This document shows, piece by piece, positions 11,701-23,700 of a stretch of DNA of 64,000 nucleotides; the stretch's first letter is position 1, and each line of letters starts with the position of its first letter. The position numbers and the translations under genes were made by a program. The notes beneath the pieces are model-generated. The model was not told the origin of the DNA and made no database searches. It saw nothing but the letters and a program-made list of their open reading frames with translations. Origin of the DNA: Megaustenia siamemsis (lineage: Eukaryota > Mollusca > Gastropoda > Stylommatophora > Ariophantidae); NCBI GenBank assembly GCA_032433765.1, contig JAVIAB010000047.1:16161107-16225106 (forward strand), in the 5' to 3' direction.

Positions 11701-14700
11701 CTACCTAACCAGACTCTACAAACCTGGGCTCACCTTTCGCTGGGTTGACACTGATTCCTGCAGCATAAAGTCTTTCCTCTGTCCTCCAGTCAAGGTTCCG
11801 CAGCATCGTTTTAACACTGAAGGTCATTACCAGTAATGCTAGAGCAGACAGCACTAGTCTTTTCCGGAAGCTGCTATTAGAACTCTTGTACAAAAAATCC
11901 ACACCTAGACCTACCAATAAACAAACACCCATGCTGGGAATGTACAATATCCGTTCTGCGATAACAAACCCAACATAGAAAAACAAATTGGAAGCTGGAA
12001 TGAATGGGAACACAATTAATGCCAGGGAGAGAACAACAACATCAACTGGTCGAATTCTCAAGATCAAGAATGACTGAAAACTGTTATCTGTGGACATGTT
12101 AGTTGATCTGCCCCTGTGGCTTTCTGTTGAATTTTTAGATTTGGAATGAATTGAATTAGTTATATTGGAATGCTTATTTGATTTTGAAAATCCATTGGAA
12201 TGTGGAATGTAACTTTGATTTATTTCTGGAACATTGTCAGCAGTAGACTCCACGTATGTTGTTCCTGAACCATGTTGACCATACTTTTTTGTTACAATTT
12301 TCATTTTATTTGGGACAGTCTGGCTGTCTTGCTGCTGTAATAACATAGATATTTTCAAGAATGTATACAGACAAACACCATAAAACGCCAGTGTGGATAG
12401 ATTCCGTATGTCGCTCAAGCTCTCCACAAGTGGAATAGCCTCCATGGACCAATCAAAGCTCAACACACTGGGGCACAGCACCATCCACAAGTTTACTGAG
12501 GGGAGATAATGATATGTAAGTGTCCTGGTCAACAGACTGTCCGAGTCTGAAGCTGGGTTATCTGATGGGGCAAACTCTGGTGGCTTGTTGCCCATGAAGT
12601 AGATCCTCATGGTCAGCAATGTGAAGCCGTACACGGTCAACAGAAAGAGACCCTCCAGTAACGACCTGAACTTTGTCTGGTTGGATGGGACAAGAGAAAA
12701 AAATATATCAATCAAAGCATAAGTAATTTATTAACCCTCTCTTGCTCTTTCTCCCATCCCTCTCTCTTTCCCTCTCTAACCCCTCTCCCTCCCTCTCTGG
12801 ATCCATGATAACTCACTCTCTCTCTTTCTCACTCACTTTTTTTCCTTACTCCTCTTATATCCCTTAGGTAAAGTGACCATATTCTCCAAACAGTAACCTG
12901 GGTCAGGGACCAAATTAAAAAAAAAAAAAAAAACGTGGACAGGGGATTATATAATGTGGTCAGTCCCATGGAAGGACATATTATAAGTAAGTGAAAGCTC
13001 CTTCTACACCTTGCTGGGCATACAAGGAATATGGTGTTAGTGACCATAATTTTCAATGACCACAGCACATTTTTGGGCGATGTGGTTGGTATCACGCCAG
13101 GCCGCCTTTACTTCCCAGGTATATCACAGGTACCCATTTTTAGAGGCTGGGTGAACCCTGGAGACTTGTCAATCAGAAAAAAAAAATCTTGCTACTTCTG
13201 AGTATCAAACCCAGGCCTTTCTGATCAGGAAGTGAACACACTAATCACTCAGCCACCGAGGCTCCTCATATCAGAGGGCAGAATTTAAAATATCTCCTTC
13301 TGGCTCATTCCATGGCCATTCTTCACAAAATGTCTCCATGTCAGACTCGTACATCGTATTTATTTCACAGACTTCCGGTATATGGTGGATAGGCGGCGGG
13401 AACATGAAAAATGTTCCTTGTTGCAGTTTCCTCATATTCCAAGTCCGGCTCGTTGCAGGAGCTACTGAGTTAAGTGCTCTGTGCACACCGTGAGCTGTGT
13501 GTCTCATCCGTTTTGATCATGTTTCGATATTCCATTTGTTTGCGATGAATGATGATATTGTATGACAGGGAACAGTTGGCTGTGTTCACTTTCTGCACAG
13601 TTTCGCCGTATGTCTTTTGGCGTGTGCTGAGACTGCAACGATGGGGACTACAGTTACCTTTCTTTGTTTGGGAGATGAGATATTAATTCGGATGATTATG
13701 CTGGCACCAGCGGTTGAGCAATTATGAATTTTAATTCGTTTGCATTGATACCAGGGCCTTCCATAACCAAATAACCAAATTTATTTCACAACTGCTCAAA
13801 ATCAGGTCACCTCTGGAGAAGGACTGGATGGTCTAGAAGTAAGATGTCAGCATCTGGAGGATTGGGTGGTCTAGAAGTAAGGTGTCAGCATCTGGAGGAT
13901 TGGGTGGTCTAGAAGTAAGATGTCAGCATCTGGAGGATTGGGTGGTCTAGAAGTAAGATGTCAGCATCTGGAGGAATGGGTGGTCTAGAAGTAAGATGTC
14001 AGCATCTGGAGGATTGTGTGGTCTAGATGTAAGATGTCAGCATCTGGATGATTGGATGGTCTAGAAGAAAGATGTCAGCATCTGGAGGATTGGGTGGTCT
14101 AGAAGTAAGATGTCAGCATCTGGAGGATTGGGTGGTCTAGAAGTAAGATGTCAGCATCTGGAGGAATGGGTGGTCTAGAAGTAAGATGTCAGCATCTGGA
14201 GGATTGTGTGGTCTAGATGTAAGATGTCAGCATCTGGAGGATTGGGTGGTATAGATGTAAGAAGTCAGCATCTGGAAGATTGGGTGGTCTAGAGGTAAGA
14301 TGTCAGCATCTGGAAGATTGGGTGGTCTAGGGGTAAGATGTCAGCATCTGGAGGATTGTGTTGTCTAGATGTAAGATGTCAGCATCTGGAGGATTGGATG
14401 GTCTAGAAGTAATATGTCAGCCTCTGGAGGATTAGATGGTCTAAATGTAAGATACCAGCATCTGGAAGATTGGGTGATCTAGATGTAAGAAGTCAGCCTT
14501 TGGAGGATTGGATGGTCTAGAAGTAATATGTCAGCCTCTGGAGGATTAGATGGTCTAAATGTAAGATGCCAGCATCTGGAAGATTGGGTGGTCTAGAAGT
14601 AAGATGTCAGCATCTGGAGGATTGGATGGTCTAGAAGTAAGATGTCAGCATCTGGAGGATTGGGCGGTCTGTAAGTAAGACGTCGACATCTGGAGGATTG

Positions 14701-17700
14701 GGTGGTCTGTAAGTAGGACGTCGACATCTGGAAGATTGGGTGGTCTGTAAGTAAGATGTTGACATCTGGAGAATTGGATAGTCTATAAGTAAGATGTTGT
14801 CATCTGGAAGATTGGGTGGTCTATAAGTAAGATGTCGACATCTAGAGGATTGGGTGGTCTATAAGTAAGATGTCGACATCTAGAGGATTGGGTGGTCTAT
14901 AAGTAAGATGTCGACATCTGGAAGATTGGGTGGTCTATATGTAAGATGTCAACATTTTGAAGATTGGGTGGTCTATAAGTAAGATGTCGACATCTAGAGA
15001 ATTGGATGGTCTATAAGTAAGATGTCAACATCTGGAAGATTGGATGGTCTATAAGTAAGATGTCGACATCTAGAGGACTGGGTGTTCTATAAGTATGATG
15101 TTGGCCTCTCAAGGATTGGGAAGTCTATAAGTAAGATGTCGGCCTCTGGAGGATTGGGTGGTCTATAAGTAAGATGTCGGCCTCTGGAGGATTGTGCAGT
15201 CTATAAGTAAGATGTCGGCCTCTGGAGGATTGTGCAGTCTATAAGTAAGATGTCAGCCTCTGGAGGATTGAGCAGTCTATAAGTAAGACGTCGGCCCTTG
15301 GAGAATTGGGCGGTGTATAAGAAAGACGTCGGCCCTTGGAGAATTGGGCGGTGTATAAGTAAGACGTCGGCCCTTGGAGAATTGGGTGGTTTATAAGTAA
15401 GACGTCGGCCCTTGTAGAATTGGGTGGTCTATAAGTAAGACGTCGGCCCTTGGAGAATTGGGTGGTCTATAAGTAAGATGTCAACCCTTGGAGGATTGGG
15501 TGGTCTATAAGTAAGATGTCGGCCCTTGGAGGATTGGGTGGTCTATAAGTAAGATGTCGGCCCTTGGAGGATTGGGCGGTCTATAAGTAAGATGTCGGCC
15601 CTTGGAGGATTGGGCGGTCTATAAGCAAGATGTCGGCCTCTGGAAGATTGGATGGTCTATAAGTAAGATGTCGGCCCTTGGAGGATTGGGTGGTCTATAA
15701 GTAAGATGTCGGCCCTTGGAGGATTGGGCGGTCTATAAGCAAGATGTCGGCCTCTGGAAGATTGGATGGTCTATAAGTAAGATGTCGGCCCTTGGAGGAT
15801 TGGGCGGTCTATAAGCAAGATGTCGGCCTCTGGAAGATTGGATGGTCTATAAGTAAGAAATCAGCCCTTGGAGGATTGGGTGGTCTATAACTAAGACGTC
15901 GGCCTCTGGAGGATTGGGTGGTCTATAAGTAAGACATCGGCCCTTGGAGGATTGGGCGATCTATAAGTAAGATGTCGGCCTCTGGAGGATTGGGTGGTCT
16001 ATAAGTAAGATGTCAGCCCTTGGAGGATTAGATTGTCTATAAGTAAGATGTCGGCCTCTGGAGGATTGGGTGGTCTATAAGTAAGATGTCGGCCCTTGGA
16101 GGATTAGATTGTCTATAAGTAAGATGTCGGCCTTTGGAGGATTGGGTGGTCTATAAGTAAGACGTTGGCCCTTGGAGGATTGGGTGGTCTATAAGTAAGA
16201 TGTCGGCCCTTGGAGGATTGGGTGGTCTATATGTAAGATGTTGGCCTCTGGAGGATTGGATGGTCTATAAGTAAGATGTTGGCCCTTGGAGGATTAGATT
16301 GTCTATAAGTAAGATGTCGGCCCTTGGAGGATTAGATTGTCTATAAGTAAGATGTCGGCCCTTGGAGGATTGGGTGGTCTATAAGTAAGATGTCGGCCCT
16401 TGGAGGATTAGATTGTCTATAAGTAAGATGTCGGCCCTTGGAGGATTAGATTGTCTATAAGTAAGACGTCGGCCCTTGGAGGATTGGGTGGTCTATAAGT
16501 AAGATGTCGGCCCTTGGAGGATTGGGTGGTCTATAAGTAAGATGTTGGCCCTTGGAGGATTAGATTGTCTATAAGTAAGATGTCGGCCCTTGGAGGATTA
16601 GATTGTCTATAAGTAAGATGTCGGCCCTTGGAGGATTGGGTGGTCGGCCTCTTTGGATAAGTAAGACGTCGGCCCTTGGAGGATTGGGTGGTCTATAAGT
16701 AAGATGTCGGCCCTTGGAGGATTGGGTGGTCTATAAGTAAGATGTTGGCCTCTGGAGGATTGGGTGGTCTATAAGTAAGACGTCGGCCCTTGGAGGATTG
16801 GGTGGTCTATAAGTAAGATGTTGGCCTCTGGAGGATTAGATTGTCTATAAGTAAGACGTCGGCCCTTGGAGGATTGGGTGGTCTATAAGTAAGATGTCGG
16901 CCCTTGGAGGATTAGATTGTCTATAAGTAAGATGTCGGCCTTTGGAGGATTGGGTGGTCTATAAGTAAGACGTTGGCCCTTGGAGGATTGGGTGGTCTAT
17001 AAGTAAGATGTCAACCCTTGGAGGATTGGGTGGTCTATAAGTAAGATGTCGGCCTCGAGGATTAGATTGTCTATAAGTAAGATGTCGGCCCTTGGAGGAT
17101 TAGATTGTCTATAAGTAAGATGTCGGCCCTTGGAGGATTAGATTGTCTATAAGTAAGACGTCGGCCCTTGGAGGATTGGGTGGTCTATAAGTAAGATGTT
17201 GGCCTCTGGAGGATTAGATTGTCTATAAGTAAGATGTCGGCCCTTGGAGGATTAGATTGTCTATAAGTAAGACGTCGGCCCTTGGAGGATTGGGTGGTCT
17301 ATAAGTAAGATGTCGGCCTCGAGGATTAGATTGTCTATAAGTAAGATGTCGGCCCTTGGAGGATTAGATTGTCTATAAGTAAGATGTCGGCCCTTGGAGG
17401 ATTAGATTGTCTATAAGTAAGACATCGGCCCTTGGAGGATTAGATTGTCTATAAGTAAGACATCGGCCCTTGGAGGATTAGATTGTCTATAAGTAAGATG
17501 TCGGCCCTTGGAGGATTAGATTGTCTATAAGTAAGACATCGGCCCTTGGAGGATTAGATTGTCTATAAGTAAGATGTCGGCCCTTGGAGGATTAGATTGT
17601 CTATAAGTAAGATGTCGGCCCTTGGAGGATTAGATTGTCTATAAGTAAGACATCGGCCCTTGGAGGATTAGATTGTCTATAAGTAAGATGTCGGCCCTTG

Positions 17701-20700
17701 GAGGATTAGATTGTCTATAAGTAAGACATCAGCCCTTGGAGGATTAGATTGTCTATAAGTAAGACATCGGCCCTTGGAGGATTAGATTGTCTATAAGTAA
17801 GATGTCGGCCCTTGGAGGATTAGATTGTCTATAAGTAAGATGTCGGCCCTTGGAGGATTAGATTGTCTATAAGTAAGACATCGGCCCTTGGAGGATTAGA
17901 TTGTCTATAAGTAAGATGCCGGCCCTTGGAGGATTAGATTGTCTATAAGTAAGATGCCGGCCTTGGAGGATTAGGTTGTCTATAAGTAAGACATCGGCCC
18001 TTGGAGGATTAGATTGTCTATAAGTAAGATGTCAGCCCTTGGAGGATTAGATTGTCTATAAGTAAGACATCGGCCCTTGGAGGATTGGGTGGTCTATAAG
18101 TAAGATGTCGGCCCTTGGAGGATTGGGTGGTCTATAAGTAAGATGTCGGCCCTTGGAGGATTAGATTGTCTATAAGTAAGATGCCGGCCCTTGGAGGATT
18201 AGATTGTCTATAAGTAAGATGTCGGCCCTTGGAGGATTAGATTGTCTATAAGTAAGATGCCGGCCCTTGGAGGATTAGATTGTCTATAAGTAAGATGCCG
18301 GCCCTTGGAGGATTAGATTGTCTATAAGTAAGATGTCAGCCTCTGGAGGATTGGGTGGTCTATAAGTAAGATGCCGGCCCTTGGAGGATTAGATTGTCTA
18401 TAAGTAAGACATCGGCCCTTGGAGGATTAGATTGTCTATAAGTAAGATGTCGGCCCTTGGAGGATTAGATTGTCTATAAGTAAGATGCCGGCCGTTGGAG
18501 GATTAGATTGTCTATAAGTAAGATGTCGGCCCTTGGAGGATTAGATTGTCTATAAGTAAGATGTCGGCCATTGGAGGATTAGATTGTCTATAAGTAAGAC
18601 ATCGGCCCTTGGAGGATTAGATTGTCTATAAGTAAGATGCCGGCCCTTGGAGGATTAGATTGTCTATAAGTAAGATGCCGGCCCTTGGAGGATTAGATTG
18701 TCTATAAGTAAGATGTCGGCCCTTGGAGGATTAGATTGTCTATAAGTAAGATGTCAGCCCTTGGAGGATTAGATTGTCTATAAGTAAGACGTCGGTCCTT
18801 GGAGGATTGGGTGGTCTATAAGTAAGATGTCGGCCCTTGGAGGATTGGGTGGTCTATAAGTAAGATGTCGGCCCTTGGAGGATTAGATTGTCTATAAGTA
18901 AGATGCCGGCCCTTGGAGGATTAGATTGTCTATAAGTAAGATGTCGGCCCTTGGAGGATTAGATTGTCTATAAGTAAGATGCCGGCCCTTGGAGGATTAG
19001 ATTGTCTATAAGTAAGATGTCGGCCCTTGGAGGATTAGATTGTCTATAAGTAAGATGTAAGCCTCTGGAGGATTGGGTGGTCTATAAGTAAGATGTCGGC
19101 CCTTGGAGGATTAGATTGTCTATAAGTAAGATGTCGGCCCTTGGAGGATTAGATTGTCTATAAGTAAGATGCCGGCCCTTGGAGGATTAGATTGTCTATA
19201 AGTAAGATGTCAGCCTCTGGAGGATTGGGTGGTCTATAAGTAAGATGCCGGCCCTTGGAGGATTAGATTGTCTATAAGTAAGATGTCGGCCCTTGGAGGA
19301 TTAGATTGTCTATAAGTAAGACATCGGCCCTTGGAGGATTAGATTGTCTATAAGTAAGATGTCGGCCCTTGGAGGATTAGATTGTCTATAAGTAAGACAT
19401 CGGCCCTTGGAGGATTAGATTGTCTATAAGTAAGACATCGGCCCCTGGAGGATTAGATTGTCTATAAGTAAGATGTCGGCCCTTGGAGGATTAGATTGTC
19501 TATAAGTAAGATGCCGGCCCTTGGAGGATTAGATTGTCTATAAGTAAGATGTCGGCCCTTGGAGGATTGGGTGGTCTATAAGTAAGACATCGGCCCTTGG
19601 AGGATTGGGCGATCTATAAGTAAGATGTCGGCCTCTGGAGGATTGGGTGGTCTATAACTAAGACGTCGGCCTCTGGAGGATTGGGTGGTCTATAAGTAAG
19701 ACATCGGCCCTTGGAGGATTGGGCGATCTATAAGTAAGATGTCGGCCTCTGGAGGATTGGGTGGTCTATAAGTAAGATGTCAGCCCTTGGAGGATTAGAT
19801 TGTCTATAAGTAAGATGTCAGCCCTTGGAGGATTAGATTGTCTATAAGTAAGATGTCAGCCCTTGGAGGATTAGATTGTCTATAAGTAAGATGTCGGCCT
19901 CTGGAGGATTGGGTGGTCTATAAGTAAGATGTCGGCCCTTGGAGGATTAGATTGTCTATAAGTAAGATGTCGGCCCTTGGAGGATTGAGTGGTCTATAAG
20001 TAAGATGTCGGCCCTTGGAGGATTAGATTGTCTATAAGTAAGATGTCGGCCCTTGGAGGATTGAGTGGTCTATAAGTAAGATGTCGGCCCTTGGAGGATT
20101 AGATTGTCTATAAGTAAGACGTCGGCCCTTGGAGGATTGGGTGGTCTATAAGTAAGATGTCGGCCTCTGGAGGATTGGGTGGTCTATAAGTAAGACGTCG
20201 GCCCTTGGAGGATTAGATTGTCTATAAGTAAGATGTCGGCCTCTGGAGGATTGGGTGGTCTATAAGTAAGATGTCGGCCCTTGGAGGATTAGATTGTCTA
20301 TAAGTAAGATGTCGGCCCTTGGAGGATTAGATTGTCTATAAGTAAGATGTCGGCCCTTGGAGGATTAGATTGTCTATAAGTAAGATGCCGGCCCTTGGAG
20401 GATTAGATTGTCTATAAGTAAGATGTCGGCCCTTGGAGGATTAGATTGTCTATAAGTAAGATGTCGGCCCTTGGAGGATTAGATTGTCTATAAGTAAGAT
20501 GTCAGCCTCTGGAGGATTGGGTGGTCTATAAGTAAGATGTCGGCCCTTGGAGGATTAGATTGTCTATAAGTAAGATGTCGGCCCTTGGAGGATTAGATTG
20601 TCTATAAGTAAGATGCCGGCCCTTGGAGGATTAGATTGTCTATAAGTAAGATGTCGGCCTCTGGAGGATTGGGTGGTCTATAAGTAAGATGTCGGCCCTT

Positions 20701-23700
20701 GGAGGATTAGATTGTCTATAAGTAAGATGTCGGCCCTTGGAGGATTAGATTGTCTATAAGTAAGATGTCGGCCTCTGGAGGATTGGGTGGTCTATAAGTA
20801 AGATGTCAGCCCTTGGAGGATTAGATTGTCTATAAGTAAGATGTCGGCCCTTGGAGGATTGGGTGGTCTATAAGTAAGATGTCGGCCCTTGGAGGATTAG
20901 ATTGTCTATAAGTAAGACGTCGGCCCTTGGAGGATTGGGTGGTCTATAAGTAAGATGTCGGCCCTTGGAGGATTAGATTGTCTATAAGTAAGACGTCGGC
21001 CCTTGGAGGATTGGGTGGTCTATAAGTAAGATGTCGGCCCTTGGAGGATTGGGTGGTCTATAAGTAAGATGTCGGCCTCGAGGATTAGATTGTCTATAAG
21101 TAAGATGTCGGCCCTTGGAGGATTAGATTGTCTATAAGTAAGATGTCGGCCCTTGGAAGATTGGGTGGTCTATAAGTAAGATGTCGGCATTTGGACAGGC
21201 AGGTCCTGGGTTTAAATATCACCACAGGTAGTGGGAATTTTTAAAAAATTTAATCCATTGTTTCCTTGTGGCTTTAATCTCTCCTGGACTCGGTAGTGAG
21301 ATCTGAAGGCTAGCTCTTTCACACAACAGCAAATAAAAAAACAAACAGGAGGTTCCTTGTGCACTTGTACATCGTTAATAAACCCTATGCAGTTGTTGTT
21401 CATGGATCCAGTGACCTGTGAGCTGACACCCTTCTGTCAAAAGCCACGTAATGATACCAGTAGGTATTTCTAAGTTCACTTGTAAGTTCAAAAAAGGTAT
21501 TCAGTTTAATAGAGTCTTGGTAGTTAAAAGTCAAAAAGAGTAGACCAAAGAATTGTCACTGCCAGGTCAAAAATTGTTAAGCAAATCTACTCATGTTAAA
21601 GATGGATGTGTCGAGGCTAAAGACATAGATATCGGAGCTTTGCCATGAACTAGTGACACGAAACATCAACGCCCACTTAACAGGGACGAGCTAAGAAAAA
21701 GAGATGAAGTAGTGATTGTTTTTTTTTGTTTTTAAATGTTGGATTTTCTTATCTGAATAAAATGGCATTTCGTTATGCTAGTTGGAATTTTTTAGCTGTT
21801 GGAATTTTTTAGCTATTCTTGAAAAAGATCATTTCTTTGTTGTCATAGAATTGATCTGCTCTGAAATGAACTTTTTTTTGCTATTTAGTGGAAATGTATG
21901 TTTTCTATTGAAAGAAAAATCATTTTTATTTGTTTTAAGGACATTTCTCGATTCTGATGTCACTTGTCATTAAATAGAGAATTCATTTCTCAGAGAAGAA
22001 CACACTTTCTTTATTGGAGATTTTTTTGTCATTGTTTGAGTGTCCTTGGATAGACATTTCTGATATTTATTCTTGTCATTAGTAAGAACATACCTGTGTC
22101 AATATCCTGCAGGTAAGAATGTCCATAAAAGAAGCTCTGTGGGCTACAAAGACTTCAAATGTGGCACACACGGCCAGAACTGTCAAAGCCTGCTCTTTGT
22201 TCAACATGGCAGCTGTTGTCAGCAACAACACCAGGCCAGCCAACAGCCACCGTGACAAAAGGTGGCCTGAATTCCTGACCCCAACGTACTTCATGTAACT
22301 CAGCAGCGTTAGCAGAAAAAAGGCACATGCTAGCACGTCTGCTCGGCCAACAATCCCGGCCACCGCCTCAGTATGGATCGGGTGAGAAGCAAACACGACT
22401 CCAGCAGTAAGAGCTGCCAGCTGAGAAGGCAGCAAGACCTCAGCCAGAACTGTGAAGAGAAAAGTTGTGCTTGCATGACAAATGATATTGCCAAGGTGGT
22501 AACCCCATGGGTCTAGCTGCCCCAGCAAGTAATTCAGTCTGAAGGTGAGGACACAAAGAGGTCTGTAGGACTTGTGTGATCCACTGTGAACTAAGGGTGT
22601 TCCCCAGAAGTCGTTGTAGAAGAGGTTCCATAGAGGCGTCTCTGGCAGCAGGTCTGGATTCTTCACAATGGCACGACTAAAAGAAGATATGAAAAATTAA
22701 ACATAAATTGTATATAACAGCTTAACTAAAAGGAAGACCGAACAAAAAAATTAACATAAGATTGAATATAACAGTTTAAGAAAAAAGTAGACAACAAAAA
22801 ATAAACATAAAATTGTATGTAACGGCTTACCAAAAAGGTAGACAGAACAAAAACATAAACAAAAATTTGTGTGTAACGGCTTAACAAAAGGTAGACAGAA
22901 TATAAAATAAACATAGATTGTATATAATAGCTTAACTAAAATGAACACCAAATTTAAAAAAATAAACATAAAATTGACTATAACAGTTTAACAAATAGGT
23001 AGACAGAACAAAAAATAAGCATAAAATTGTGTGTAACGGCTTAACGAAAAGGTATGGCCTTTGGCGTCTTGACATACGGTTGGTAGTAAGCAATCATGAT
23101 AAGTCAGTAGTTTGGTAAAGCATTAGCGTGGTTCACTAGGTGCTGCTTTACTGAACATCTTCTCTCGTGGCTGAATTTGCCAAATTCTGGACAGACAGAT
23201 CCGTCCACAATTCCCTCAAGGAAGCCCTGCAAACATCCTTATATCTCAGCACCGATCTGTCCTTTGGTCTCTTTCCGTCCTTTAGTTCTCCATACAATAT
23301 TTGTTTGGGAATATGATTGTTTGTCATTCTTCTTACATGGCCCAGCCACCTTAGTCTACGAATCCTAAGTGTTGCCATGATCGATGGGAGTTTGGCTTGT
23401 TGTAAGACATTAGAGTTAGTTACTTTGTCCTGCCATTTGATATTCATAATCTTACAAAGGCAACGTACATGAAAGCTGTTTAACCTTTTCTCCTGCCCTG
23501 CATAGGTAGTCCAAGTTTCTGATCCATATAGAAGTGTACTAAGCACACAACTTTGGTAAATTTGAATCTTAGTCCTAGTAAATTTGAATCTTAGTCCTGA
23601 GTGTTAAATTGGTGTTGGCCCATGCACTATCTTTAAGTTTACCAAATGTAGAAGCTGCCTTTCCAATTCGGGAATTTATTTCTTCTTCAAGGAAGACATT

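Noticed and set aside
11734..12676. TMTC3 or TMTC1 instead of TMTC2
   Set aside because: GNKPPEF, SDSDSLLTRTLT and LSFDWSM followed by NPAK-AWGNL agree with TMTC2 far better than with the remembered paralogues.
13815..21195. CRISPR array
   Set aside because: Head-to-tail units with no unique spacers, in an animal intron. The same holds for all other arrays here.
11734..22676. TMTC2 pieces as a pseudogene or retrocopy
   Set aside because: Exons are separated by introns with canonical junctions and compatible phases, and no stop or frameshift is present.
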